A stretch of DNA of 35,631 bases. Source: Burkholderiales bacterium. Its GTDB lineage: Bacteria > Pseudomonadota > Gammaproteobacteria > Burkholderiales > Burkholderiaceae_C. Of this stretch, positions 7,694 through 16,003 are shown one piece after another. The notes under the pieces are model-generated. The model saw only the letters and a list, made by a program, of their open reading frames with translations. It did no database searches and was not told the origin of the DNA. The stretch is taken from contig JAGWTH010000039.1 in assembly GCA_028868995.1 (NCBI GenBank), positions 1-35,631 on the forward strand, in the 5' to 3' direction. Within the stretch, counting starts at the first letter, position 1. Each line of letters starts with the position of its first letter. Position numbers and translations under genes: made by a program.

Positions 7694-7728
7694 CGGTGGG
7701 GTGAGCGCCGCAGCGCCGAACCCCACCG
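7694..7728. terminator. Bidirectional hairpin between convergent genes
   Basis: CGGTGGGGT (7694-7702) and ACCCCACCG (7720-7728) pair as a 9-bp stem between the stops of the rightward EamA gene and the leftward acetoacetyl-CoA synthetase gene. There is no T-run, so termination strength is uncertain. Confidence 0.5.
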
Positions 7729-7741
7729 CACGACGACCGCC

Positions 7742-9748
7742 TCAGCCCGCCCTCGCCCGCGACGCCGCGAACGCCACGTACCAGTCCAGGCACTGCGGAT
7801 TGGCCATGGCGTCCTTGTTCACCACCTTCTCCAGCGGCTGCCCCAGCAGCAGCTTCTTGATCGGCAGCTCCTGCTTCTTGCCCGAGAGGGTGCGCGGGAC
7901 CTCGGGCACCTGCAGGATCTCGTCGGGCACGAAGCGGGGGCTGAGCGCCGTGCGGATCGCGCCGGCCAGCTTCGCCTTCATCGCCTCGTCGAGCACGACG
8001 CCCGGGCGCAGCACCACGAACAGCGGCATGTAGCTCTCGCGGCCCAGGTATTCGAGGTCCACCACCATGGAATCCAGCACCTCGGGCAGCGCTTCCACGG
8101 CGCTGTAAAGCTCGCTGGTGCCCATGCGCAGGCCATGCCGGTTGATGGTGGCGTCGCTGCGGCCGTAGATGACGCAGCCGCCGTCGGCGCCGACCTTCAG
8201 CCAGTCGCCGTGGCGCCAGACGCCGGGGTACATGTCGAAGTAGCTGGAGAGATACCTCTTGTTTCCTTCGTCGTTCCAGAAGTAGATCGGCATCGAGGGG
8301 ATGGGCTTGGTGCACACCAGCTCGCCCACCTCGCCGATCACCGGCTGCCCCTGCTCGTTCCAGGCCTCCACGGAGCAGCCCAGCTCGCGGCACTGCATCT
8401 GGCCCGGCACCTGCGGCAGCTCGCGGTTGCCGCCGATGAAGGCGCCGGCGAAGTCGGTGCCGCCGGAGATGTTGCACCACCAGATGTCGCGCGTGCCCAG
8501 GCGCTCGAACTGCGCCGTACCCCAGCGCTGCACGTCCTCCGACAGCGGCGAGCCGGTGGTGCCGAGCGCGCGCACGGACTTCAGCCCCGGAAACTGCGCC
8601 AGGTCCACGCCCGCCTTCATGCAGTTGGCGAAAAAGGCCGCGCCGGCGCCGAAGAAGGTGACGCCCAGGTCGGCGGCGAAGCGCCACAGCACGCCCCAGT
8701 CCGGGTTCTCCTTGCTGCCGCCCGGGTTGCCGTCGTAAAGGCAGCAGGTGGTGCCCGAGAGCAGGCCCGCCAGCTGCGCGTTCCACATCACCCAGCCGGT
8801 GGAGCTGTACCAGTGGTAGCGCTCGCCCCAGCTGTTGGCGGCGTAGCTGCAGCCCACGTCGTTGTGCAGGGTGCCGGCGCCCAGCATCACCAGCGTGATG
8901 CCGCCGTGGCCGTGCACGATGGGCTTGGGCAGGCCGGTGGTACCGCTGGAGTAGACGATCCACAGCGGATGGTCGAAGGGCAGCCACATCGGCTCGAAGG
9001 CATCCACCTCCGGTCCGCCGGCAGCCGTCGCCTGCGCGAATTCGGTGAAGGCGGGCAGACCGTCCGCGGCCAGGCCCAGGTTGCGGTGGACCAGCAGGTG
9101 CGTCACGCTGGGCAGCGCCGCCTTCAGCTCCGCGACGACGCCGGTGCGATCGTGGTCGCGGCCGCCGTAGGTGACGCCGTCGCAGGCGATCAGCATCTTC
9201 GGCGCGATCTGCCTGAACCGGTCCAGCACCGCATGGGTGCCCATGTCGGGCGCGCAGATGCTCCACACGCCGCCCAGGCTCACCACCGCCAGGCAGGCGA
9301 TCATGGCCTCGGGGATGTTGGGCAGGTAGGCCGCGACGCGGTCGCCGGGCTGCAGGCCCTGCGCCTTCAGGTGCAGCGCCAGCGAGGCGACCTGGCGCCG
9401 CAGCTCGGGCCAGGACAGCTCCCGGTGCTGCCCCTTCTCGTTGCGGGCGATGATGGCCGCGAAGCCCGCCGCGTGCGCCGGCTGCACGTGCCGGAACACC
9501 TGGCGGGCGTAATTGAACTGCGCGCCCTCGAACCAGCGCGTGCCGGGCATCTTCTCCTCGGCCAGCACCCGCGTGTGCGGCGTCGGCGACTGCAGCTGGA
9601 AGTAATCCCAGAGGCTTTGCCAGAAGGCGGAAAGGTCGCGGACGGACCATTCCCACAGCTGCTGGTAATGGTCGAAGACGAGGCCGCGCTCGCGGCGCAG
9701 CCAATCCTGGTAGAGGCGGATCTGGGGAACGTACGGTACTGCGGACAT
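7742..9748 (-). CDS. aacS: Acetoacetate-CoA ligase (acetoacetyl-CoA synthetase)
   Basis: The 668-residue protein is an adenylate-forming enzyme of the acetoacetyl-CoA synthetase type, joining acetoacetate and CoA at the cost of ATP. It has an N-terminal LWEWSVRDLSAFWQSLWDYF segment and ARQVFRHV that are typical of this subgroup, the P-loop YSSGTTGLPKPIVHGHGG, the GTTGSPLSEDV and WWCNISGGTDFAGAF motifs, and a C-terminal TLSGKKQELPIKK with the acylatable lysine. In PHB-forming bacteria it recovers acetoacetate. ATG 9748 matches the usual start; an in-frame GTG at 9778 would add ten residues. It is transcribed away from the cyclase gene across a 50-base gap. Confidence 0.92.
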   Translation of the reverse strand: MSAVPYVPQIRLYQDWLRRERGLVFDHYQQLWEWSVRDLSAFWQSLWDYFQLQSPTPHTRVLAEEKMPGTRWFEGAQFNYARQVFRHVQPAHAAGFAAIIARNEKGQHRELSWPELRRQVASLALHLKAQGLQPGDRVAAYLPNIPEAMIACLAVVSLGGVWSICAPDMGTHAVLDRFRQIAPKMLIACDGVTYGGRDHDRTGVVAELKAALPSVTHLLVHRNLGLAADGLPAFTEFAQATAAGGPEVDAFEPMWLPFDHPLWIVYSSGTTGLPKPIVHGHGGITLVMLGAGTLHNDVGCSYAANSWGERYHWYSSTGWVMWNAQLAGLLSGTTCCLYDGNPGGSKENPDWGVLWRFAADLGVTFFGAGAAFFANCMKAGVDLAQFPGLKSVRALGTTGSPLSEDVQRWGTAQFERLGTRDIWWCNISGGTDFAGAFIGGNRELPQVPGQMQCRELGCSVEAWNEQGQPVIGEVGELVCTKPIPSMPIYFWNDEGNKRYLSSYFDMYPGVWRHGDWLKVGADGGCVIYGRSDATINRHGLRMGTSELYSAVEALPEVLDSMVVDLEYLGRESYMPLFVVLRPGVVLDEAMKAKLAGAIRTALSPRFVPDEILQVPEVPRTLSGKKQELPIKKLLLGQPLEKVVNKDAMANPQCLDWYVAFAASRARAG

Positions 9749-9798
9749 GCGCGGCAGATTAGCATTGCGCGGCCGCACGCCCCAACGGAGGTTTTCCC

Positions 9799-10605
9799 AT
9801 GGCGAGGAAGTTCGTCGACCTGTCCATCTACCTCGAGAACGACGTGATGTCGGACCCGCCCGCCTTCGCGCCGAAGATCGAGTACTTCACCCACGAGAAC
9901 ACCTTCGGCCAGATCGCGCCCTTCTTCCCCGGACTGCAGAAAGGCGACCTGCCCGACGGCGAGGGCTGGGCGGTGGAGAAGGTGGCCCTGTCCACCCACA
10001 ACGGCACCCACCTCGACGCGCCCTACCACTTCCACTCCACCATGAACCGCCGGCTGGGGGGCCAGGAGCGCTCGATCGCGATCGACGAGGTGCCGCTGGA
10101 GTGGTGCTTCCAGCCCGGGGTGAAGCTGGACTTCCGCCATTTCACCGACGGCTACGTGGTGACCGCGGCCGACGTCGAGGCGGAGCTGAAGCGCGTCGGC
10201 CACACGCTGCAGCCGCTGGAGATCGTGGTGGTCAACACCCGCGCCGGCTCGCGCTACGGCCAGCCGGACTACGTGGCCGCGGGCTGCGGCATGGGTTACG
10301 AGGCCACGATGTACCTGCTGGAGCGCGGCGTGCGCCTCACGGGCACCGACGCCTGGAGCTGGGACGCGCCCTTCGTCCACACGGCGAAGAAGTACGGCGA
10401 GAGCCACGACGCCTCCCTGATCTGGGAAGGCCACAAGGCCGGCCGCGACATCGGCTACTGCCACCTGGAGAAGCTGCACAACCTGGAGGCGCTGCCGGCC
10501 GACGGCTTCTACATCAGCTGCTTCCCGCACAAGATCCGCGGCGCCTCGGCCGGCTGGACGCGGGCGGTGGCGATCTTCGACGAGCGGCTGTTCCCGGCGG
10601 GTTGA
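9799..10605 (+). CDS. Cyclase-family metal-dependent hydrolase (kynurenine formamidase-like fold)
   Basis: The 268-residue protein has the cyclase-family signature HNGTHLDAPYHF at residues 67-78, with His67, His71, Asp73 and His77 as metal ligands. Members include kynurenine formamidase and isatin or cyclic amide hydrolases, which open an amide or lactone bond. The protein is longer than KynB (about 210 residues) and has an insertion with QPDYVAAGCGMGYEATMYLL, so I do not assign the kynurenine pathway. A good ribosome site, CGGAGG, precedes the ATG. The permease gene follows after a hairpin. Substrate unknown. Confidence 0.87.
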   Translation: MARKFVDLSIYLENDVMSDPPAFAPKIEYFTHENTFGQIAPFFPGLQKGDLPDGEGWAVEKVALSTHNGTHLDAPYHFHSTMNRRLGGQERSIAIDEVPLEWCFQPGVKLDFRHFTDGYVVTAADVEAELKRVGHTLQPLEIVVVNTRAGSRYGQPDYVAAGCGMGYEATMYLLERGVRLTGTDAWSWDAPFVHTAKKYGESHDASLIWEGHKAGRDIGYCHLEKLHNLEALPADGFYISCFPHKIRGASAGWTRAVAIFDERLFPAG

Positions 10606-10617
10606 GGCGCGGCGTGC

Positions 10618-10638
10618 GGCGGCGCGCCTTGCGCCGCC
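10618..10638 (+). terminator. Hairpin after the cyclase gene
   Basis: GGCGGCGC (10618-10625) and GCGCCGCC (10631-10638) form an 8-bp stem with a five-base loop, 13 bases after the cyclase stop. No T-run follows, so it may end or only attenuate the transcript. It overlaps the -35 candidate of the permease promoter. Confidence 0.45.
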
Positions 10639-10657
10639 CCGGCATTGGTCCTAGCAT
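10629..10657 (+). promoter_or_regulatory. Candidate sigma-70 promoter of the NCS2 permease gene
   Basis: TTGCGC (10629-10634) and TAGCAT (10652-10657) are 17 bases apart, 31 bases before the ATG at 10688. The match to consensus is modest (3 of 6 and 4 of 6). Confidence 0.3.
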
Positions 10658-10687
10658 CCGCCGACCCCAACGACGAGGAGAAGAAGA

Positions 10688-12025
10688 ATGGCCCTGTTCG
10701 ACTGGACGGAAAAACCGGCCGCCGTGCTGCAGCAAGGCGGCGTGATCGCACCCGACGAGCGCCTGCCCTGGCCGCAGACCGCGGCGATGGGCGTGCAGCA
10801 CGTGATCGCCATGTTCGGCGCCACCGTGCTGGGGCCGCTGCTCATGGGATTCGACCCCAACGTGGCGATCCTCATGAGCGGCGTCGGCACCCTGATCTTC
10901 TTCCTGATCACCGGCGGCCGCGTGCCCAGCTACCTGGGCTCCAGCTTCGCCTTCATCGGCGTGGTGATCGCGGCGACGGCCTATGCCGGCAAGGGCGCCA
11001 ACGCCAACATCCCCGTGGCCCTGGGCGGCATCATCGCCTGCGGCGTCGTCTACGCGATCATCGGCGCCGTCGTGCACGCGATCGGCACCGGCTGGATCGA
11101 GCGCCTGATGCCGCCGGTGGTGACCGGCGCGGTGGTGGCCGTGATCGGCCTCAACCTCGCGGGCGTGCCGGTGAAGAACATGGCGGCCAGCAACTTCGAC
11201 AGCTGGATGCAGGCCGTCACCTTCGTCTGCGTCGGTCTGGTCGCGGTGCTCACGCGCGGCATGGTGCAGCGCCTGCTGATCCTGGTGGGCCTGGTCGCCG
11301 CGAGCATCATCTACGCGATCCTCACCAACGGCCTGGGCCTGGGCCACCCGATCGACTTCTCCGGCATCGCCAACGCCGCCTGGGTGGGCGCGCCCAGCTT
11401 CGCCGCGCCGGTGTTCTCCGGCCCGGCCATGCTGCTGATCGTGCCGGTGGCGATCATCCTGGTGGCGGAGAACCTGGGGCACATCAAGGCCGTGACGGCC
11501 ATGACCGGCCGCAACCTGGACCAGTACATGGGCCGCGCCTTCATCGGCGACGGCGTCGCCACCGCGGTGAGCGGCTTCGTCGGCGGCACCGGCGTGACCA
11601 CCTATGCCGAGAACATCGGCGTGATGGCGGCCACCAAGATCTATTCGACGGCGGTGTTCCTGTTCGCCGCGGTCATCGCGATCGTCCTGGGCTTCTCGCC
11701 CAAGTTCGGCGCCGTGATCCACGCGATCCCGCTGCCCGTGATGGGCGGGGTGAGCATCGTGGTGTTCGGCCTGATCGCCACCGCCGGCGCCAAGATCTGG
11801 GTCGACAACCGCGTCGACTTCTCGCAGAACAAGAACCTGATCGTGGCCGCCGTCACCCTGGTGCTGGGCACCGGCGACTTCACGCTGGCCTTCGGCGGCT
11901 TCAAGCTGGGCGGCATCGGCACCGCGACCTTCGGCGCGATCATCCTCTACGCCCTGCTCAATCGCAGCACCTCCACCGGCGTGTCGGTCGCCGACGCGCC
12001 CAACGTGGAGATTCCCGGCCGCTAA
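10688..12025 (+). CDS. NCS2-family nucleobase permease (uracil/pyrimidine type, RutG/UraA-like)
   Basis: The 445-residue membrane protein of the NCS2 family imports uracil or related bases with protons. Signatures are [24 protein letters not shown] near the start (TM1), [12 protein letters not shown] in TM3, [10 protein letters not shown] with the substrate-contact Glu in TM8, and [19 protein letters not shown] in TM10 with the second Glu. The [10 protein letters not shown] form is like the pyrimidine group (UraA, RutG) rather than the xanthine/urate group. GAGGAG lies before the ATG. The thioesterase gene follows after nine bases. The exact base is not determined by sequence alone. Confidence 0.9.
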   Translation: MALFDWTEKPAAVLQQGGVIAPDERLPWPQTAAMGVQHVIAMFGATVLGPLLMGFDPNVAILMSGVGTLIFFLITGGRVPSYLGSSFAFIGVVIAATAYAGKGANANIPVALGGIIACGVVYAIIGAVVHAIGTGWIERLMPPVVTGAVVAVIGLNLAGVPVKNMAASNFDSWMQAVTFVCVGLVAVLTRGMVQRLLILVGLVAASIIYAILTNGLGLGHPIDFSGIANAAWVGAPSFAAPVFSGPAMLLIVPVAIILVAENLGHIKAVTAMTGRNLDQYMGRAFIGDGVATAVSGFVGGTGVTTYAENIGVMAATKIYSTAVFLFAAVIAIVLGFSPKFGAVIHAIPLPVMGGVSIVVFGLIATAGAKIWVDNRVDFSQNKNLIVAAVTLVLGTGDFTLAFGGFKLGGIGTATFGAIILYALLNRSTSTGVSVADAPNVEIPGR

Positions 12026-12034
12026 GATCGCGCC

Positions 12035-12457
12035 ATGCCGATCTGGACCCGCCCCATCTCCGTCGCCGCGCTCACCGAAAGCCACCGCAACACCGCCCCG
12101 GAACACCTGGGGCTGGAGTTCCTGGAGGTGGGCGACGACTTCATCCGGGCGCGCGTGCCGGTCGATCATCGCACGCGCCAGCCTTTCGGCCTGCTGCACG
12201 GCGGCGTGAGCGTGGTGCTGGCGGAGACCCTGGGCTCCTGCGGCGCGATCTACTGCGCGCCGCCGGGGCACCGGGTCGTCGGCCTGGACATCAACGCCAA
12301 CCACATCCGCGCGGCCACCTCCGGCTGGGTCACCGGCAAGACCACGCCGGTGCACGTCGGCCGCAGCACGCAGGTCTGGGCGATCGAGCTGCACAACGAC
12401 GCGGGCGAGCTGACCTGCGTGTCGCGCATCACGATGGCGGTGCTGGCGCCGAAGTGA
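12035..12457 (+). CDS. Hotdog-fold thioesterase (EntH/PaaI-like)
   Basis: The 140-residue protein has one hotdog domain with FGLLHGGVSVVLAETLGS at residues 51-68. HGG and Glu64 match the active site of EntH (Glu63) and MenI-like enzymes that hydrolyse aromatic or short acyl-CoA or acyl-carrier thioesters. It follows the permease by nine bases and is probably on the same transcript. Substrate not predictable; a housekeeping role in clearing misacylated CoA is common for this family. Confidence 0.9.
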   Translation: MPIWTRPISVAALTESHRNTAPEHLGLEFLEVGDDFIRARVPVDHRTRQPFGLLHGGVSVVLAETLGSCGAIYCAPPGHRVVGLDINANHIRAATSGWVTGKTTPVHVGRSTQVWAIELHNDAGELTCVSRITMAVLAPK

Positions 12458-12461
12458 CGGT

Positions 12462-12495
12462 GGCGGGAACGGACCGGGGTCCTACGACTCCCGCC
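12462..12495. terminator. Hairpin shared by convergent thioesterase and adenosyltransferase genes
   Basis: GGCGGGA (12462-12468) pairs with TCCCGCC (12489-12495), and GGACC (12471-12475) with GGTCC (12478-12482) inside. It overlaps the last codons of the minus-strand gene and follows the plus-strand stop. No T-run. Confidence 0.4.
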
Positions 12496-13048
12496 CGCGC
12501 GCCAGCCGCTCGCTCTTCCAGTAGACGTCGTCGCCGCCGTTCATGCGGTTGAAGACGCGGGCCAGCACGAACATGAGGTCCGACAGCCGGTTGAGGTATT
12601 GCCGCGGCGCCTCGCGCAGGGGCTCGTGGGTGCCCAGCGCCACGACCGCGCGCTCGGCCCGGCGCGCCACCGTGCGGCAGACGTGGGCCTGGGCCGCGGC
12701 GCGGCTGCCGGCCGGCAGGATGAATTCCTCCAGCCTGGGCAGCTGCGCGTTGAAGTCCGCGAGCGCCTCGTCCAGCTGCAGCACGGCGTCGGCCTTCAGC
12801 AGCTCGAAGCCCGGGATGGACAGCTCGCCGCCCAGGTTGAACAGCTGGTGCTGGATGTCGACCAGCAGCTCCCGCGCGCCGGCGGGCAGCTCCTCGCACA
12901 GCAGCACGCCGATGTGGGAGTTCAGTTCGTCGACCTCGCCCATGGCATGCACCCGCAGGTGGTCCTTGGACACCCGCGTGTTGTCGCCCAGTCCCGTGGT
13001 GCCGTCGTCGCCCGTGCGGGTGGCGATCCGGGTCAGCCGCTTGCCCAT
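12482..13048 (-). CDS. pduO: Cob(I)alamin adenosyltransferase, PduO type
   Basis: The 188-residue enzyme transfers the adenosyl group of ATP to cob(I)alamin, giving coenzyme B12. It shows the PduO N-terminal motif TRTGDDGTTGLGD (residues 10-22), the MGEVDELNSHIGVL segment and the late helix FVLARVFNRMNGG. It is the all-helical PduO/MMAB type, not CobA/BtuR. The start ATG at 13048 has AGGAG upstream. It is divergent from the FAD-linked dehydrogenase gene across 84 bases. The window has no B12-dependent enzyme beside it. Confidence 0.92.
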   Translation of the reverse strand: MGKRLTRIATRTGDDGTTGLGDNTRVSKDHLRVHAMGEVDELNSHIGVLLCEELPAGARELLVDIQHQLFNLGGELSIPGFELLKADAVLQLDEALADFNAQLPRLEEFILPAGSRAAAQAHVCRTVARRAERAVVALGTHEPLREAPRQYLNRLSDLMFVLARVFNRMNGGDDVYWKSERLARGRES

Positions 13049-13132
13049 GTCGTCTCTCCTGTTGCCCGGGATTGTCCGCCATGCGCCGCCCGCCTGCCCC
13101 GACTACACTGCGGGTTGCTCCCGGAGACCTCC

Positions 13133-14560
13133 ATGAATGCACCCGCCAGCCTCGCCCACCTCGTCCCCGAAGTCCAGCAGCGCGAAGTCCCCGCCGCCCT
13201 GGTCGCCGCGCTCAAGGCACGCTTTGGCGAGCAGTGCTCCACCGCGCTGGCCGTGCGCGAGCAGCACGGGCGCGACGAGTCCTCCTTCCAGGTGCCGCCG
13301 CCGGCCGCGGTGGTGTTCGCCGAAAGCACGCAGGACGTGGCCGACGCGGTGCGCCTGGCCAGCGAGCACGACACCCCGGTGATCCCCTTCGGCGTCGGCT
13401 CCTCGCTGGAAGGCCACCTGCTTGCGGTGCAGGGCGGCATCAGCATCGACGTGCAGCGCATGAACCAGGTGCTGTCGGTCAACCCGGAGGACCTCACGGT
13501 CACCGTGCAGCCGGGCGTGACCCGCAAACAGCTCAACGAGGAAATCAAGAGCACGGGCCTGTTCTTCCCGATCGACCCGGGCGCCGACGCTTCCATCGGC
13601 GGCATGAGCGCCACCCGCGCCTCCGGCACCAACGCCGTTCGCTACGGCACCATGCGCGAGAACGTGCTGGCCCTCGAAGTGGTGACGGCCGGCGGCGAGG
13701 TGATCCGCACCGGCACGCGCGCCAAGAAGTCGTCGGCCGGCTACGACCTCACCCGCCTGTTCGTGGGCAGCGAGGGCACGCTGGGCGTGATCACCGAGAT
13801 CACCCTGCGGCTGTACCCCATCCCCGAGGCGATCTCGGCGGCGATCTGCTCCTTCCCCAGCATCGCGGCGGCCGTGCACTCGACCATCCAGATGATCCAG
13901 CTGGGCGTGCCGATCGCGCGGGTGGAGCTGATCGACGTGAACACGGTGCGCATGGTCAACGCCCACAGCAAGCTGAACCTGCGCGAGGAGCCCATGCTGC
14001 TGATGGAGTTCCACGGCTCGCCCGCCAGCGTGAAGGAACAGGCCGAGACGGTGCAGGAGATCGCCTCCGAGCACGGCGGCAAGGCCTTCGAATGGGCCAG
14101 CACCCCCGAGGAGCGCACCCGCCTGTGGACCGCGCGGCACAACGCCTATTTCGCGGCGATCCAGTCGCGCCCGGGCTGCCGCGCCATCTCCACCGACACC
14201 TGCGTGCCGATCTCGCGCCTGGCCGACTGCCTGCTCGACTCGGTGGCCGAGGCGGATGCGAGCGGCATCCCCTACTTCCTGGTCGGCCACGTGGGCGACG
14301 GCAACTTCCACTTCGGTTACCTGCTCAACCCCGACGACCCGAAGGAGCGCGAAGTCGCCGAGGACCTGAACACCAAGCTGGTCGGCCGGGCGCTGCGCCT
14401 GGGCGGCACCTGCACCGGCGAGCACGGCGTGGGCCTGCACAAGATGGGCTTCCTGGTCGACGAGGCGGGCACCGGCGCGGTGGACATGATGCGCACGATC
14501 AAGCGCGCGCTCGATCCGAAGAACATCATGAACCCCGGCAAGATCTTCGAGCTGCACTGA
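13133..14560 (+). CDS. FAD-linked oxidase, D-lactate dehydrogenase (cytochrome)/GlcD type
   Basis: The 475-residue flavoprotein is of the PCMH/FAD-linked oxidase C family. The FAD loop is PFGVGSSLEGH (85-95), followed by GADASIGGMSATRASGTNAVRYG. The C-terminal domain has GHVGDGNFHFGY and GGTCTGEHGVGLHK, the signature of D-lactate and glycolate dehydrogenases that oxidise a 2-hydroxyacid and feed electrons to a quinone or cytochrome. No GlcE or GlcF partner lies nearby, which favours a single-subunit D-lactate-type enzyme. ATG 13133 follows CCGGAGACC. Confidence 0.9.
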   Translation: MNAPASLAHLVPEVQQREVPAALVAALKARFGEQCSTALAVREQHGRDESSFQVPPPAAVVFAESTQDVADAVRLASEHDTPVIPFGVGSSLEGHLLAVQGGISIDVQRMNQVLSVNPEDLTVTVQPGVTRKQLNEEIKSTGLFFPIDPGADASIGGMSATRASGTNAVRYGTMRENVLALEVVTAGGEVIRTGTRAKKSSAGYDLTRLFVGSEGTLGVITEITLRLYPIPEAISAAICSFPSIAAAVHSTIQMIQLGVPIARVELIDVNTVRMVNAHSKLNLREEPMLLMEFHGSPASVKEQAETVQEIASEHGGKAFEWASTPEERTRLWTARHNAYFAAIQSRPGCRAISTDTCVPISRLADCLLDSVAEADASGIPYFLVGHVGDGNFHFGYLLNPDDPKEREVAEDLNTKLVGRALRLGGTCTGEHGVGLHKMGFLVDEAGTGAVDMMRTIKRALDPKNIMNPGKIFELH

Positions 14561-14563
14561 GCG

Positions 14564-14591
14564 GCGGCCGCGCGGCGCGATCCGCGGCCGC
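14564..14591 (+). terminator. GC-rich hairpin between the dehydrogenase and MmgE/PrpD genes
   Basis: GCGGCCGCG (14564-14572) and CGCGGCCGC (14583-14591) make a 9-bp stem with a ten-base loop. There is no T-run. It lies in a 57-base gap between two genes on the same strand and may act as an attenuator or mRNA end. Confidence 0.35.
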
Positions 14592-14617
14592 GGGCTTCAC
14601 CAGAACGAGAACGAGAC

Positions 14618-15988
14618 ATGGCCCGCAACACCCAGGTCCCGGCCGACCCCAACGCGCCGCCCATCACCCGCCTGCTCGCCGAGTTCGTCGCCGGGCACCC
14701 CTCGCGCGGCTGGAGCGACGCGGTCGACCACGAGGCGCACCGCACCTTCCTCAACTGGCTGGGCTGCGCCGTCGGCGCCGCGAGGCACGAGGCGGCCGAT
14801 GCCGCCCTGGCCGCGGTGGCCGAACTGCAGCCTGCGCCGCAGGCCACCGTCGCCGGGCGCAGCGAGCGGGTCGACATGGCCAGCGCCGCGCTGGTCAACG
14901 GCATCACCTCGCACACCTTCGACTTCGACGACACCCACCTGAAGACCATCATCCACCCGGCCGGCCCGGTGGCCTCGGCGCTGCTGGCGCTGGCCGAGCA
15001 CAAGGGCCTGGGCGGGCGCGAGGTGGTCGATGCGCTGGTGCTGGGCATCGACGTCGCCTGCCGCCTGGGCAACCTGGTCTATCCCGAGCACTACGACCGC
15101 GGCTGGCACATCACCGGCACCACCGGCATGCTGGGCGCGGCCGCCGGCTGCGCGCGCCTGCTGAAGCTCGACGCGCAACGCACGCAGATGGCGCTGGGCA
15201 TCGCCGCCTCGCAGCCGATCGGCCTGCGGGAGCAGTTCGGCACGATGACCAAGCCCTTCCACCCGGGCGGGGCGGCGCGCGCCGGCCTGATGTCGGCGCT
15301 GCTCGCCGCCAAGGGCTTCACCGCCAGCCCGCGCGCGCTGGAGGCCCCGCGCGGCTGGGCGCAGGTGGTGTCGACCAAGACCGCGTGGAACGAGGCCACG
15401 GACGAACTGGGTCGGCGCTTCGAGATCTCCTTCAACAGCTACAAGCCCTTCGCCTGCGGCATCGTGATCCACCCGAGCATCGACGCCTGCGCGCAGCTGC
15501 GTGAACAGGGCGTGCGGGCCGAGCAGGTCGAGCGCATCGAGCTGCGCGTGCACTCGCTGGTGCTGGAGCTCACCGGGAAGAAGGAGCCGAAGGACGGCCT
15601 GGAGGGCAAGTTCAGCGTCTTCCACGGCTGCGCCGCCGGCCTCATCTTCGGCCGCGCGGGCGAGGACGAGTACCACGACGCCATCGTCACCCGCCCCGAC
15701 ATGGTGGAACTGCGCCGCAAGGTGGTCGCCACCGTGGACGACGGCATCGACGAAGCCAGCGCCGACGTGACGGCGATCCTGAAGGACGGCCGGAAGGTCC
15801 ACGTGTTCGTCGAGCATGCGATCGGCTCCCTGCAGCGGCCCATGACGGATGCGATGCTGGAGGCCAAGTTCACGCAGCTGTCCGCGCCGGTGCTGGGCGC
15901 GGCGCGGACGAAGCAGCTGATCGAGGCCTGCTGGGGACTGGGCACCGCGCGGGACGTGCGGGCGCTGGCGGCACTCGCGCGGCCGTAG
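14618..15988 (+). CDS. MmgE/PrpD family protein
   Basis: The 456-residue protein is of the 2-methylcitrate dehydratase superfamily. Typical spans are FLNWLGCAVGAARHEAAD near the start, LVNGITSHTFDFDDTHL (the family hallmark around 90-106), HITGTTGMLGAAAGCARLL, and FNSYKPFACGIVIHPSIDA. Family members dehydrate or isomerise tricarboxylic acids (PrpD, cis-aconitate decarboxylase), but many in betaproteobacteria have no assigned substrate and lie in aromatic or acid catabolic loci. No prpB or prpC is adjacent, so I do not call prpD. It ends 15 bases from the convergent glycosyltransferase gene with no terminator seen. Confidence 0.9.
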   Translation: MARNTQVPADPNAPPITRLLAEFVAGHPSRGWSDAVDHEAHRTFLNWLGCAVGAARHEAADAALAAVAELQPAPQATVAGRSERVDMASAALVNGITSHTFDFDDTHLKTIIHPAGPVASALLALAEHKGLGGREVVDALVLGIDVACRLGNLVYPEHYDRGWHITGTTGMLGAAAGCARLLKLDAQRTQMALGIAASQPIGLREQFGTMTKPFHPGGAARAGLMSALLAAKGFTASPRALEAPRGWAQVVSTKTAWNEATDELGRRFEISFNSYKPFACGIVIHPSIDACAQLREQGVRAEQVERIELRVHSLVLELTGKKEPKDGLEGKFSVFHGCAAGLIFGRAGEDEYHDAIVTRPDMVELRRKVVATVDDGIDEASADVTAILKDGRKVHVFVEHAIGSLQRPMTDAMLEAKFTQLSAPVLGAARTKQLIEACWGLGTARDVRALAALARP

Positions 15989-16003
15989 CGGGAGGGACTG
16001 CCT

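Noticed and set aside
9749..9778. GTG start 30 bases upstream of the acetoacetyl-CoA synthetase ATG
   Set aside because: There is no ribosome site and the extra ten residues do not resemble the family start.
6461..9847. An open frame of over 1,100 codons on the plus strand across MarR, EamA and the antisense of acetoacetyl-CoA synthetase
   Set aside because: It crosses three genes with strong homology motifs and codes for a biased Ala/Arg/His sequence, so it is a shadow frame.
9799..10605. Calling the cyclase-family gene kynurenine formamidase (kynB)
   Set aside because: Length and insertion differ from KynB, and no kynureninase or tryptophan dioxygenase gene is nearby.
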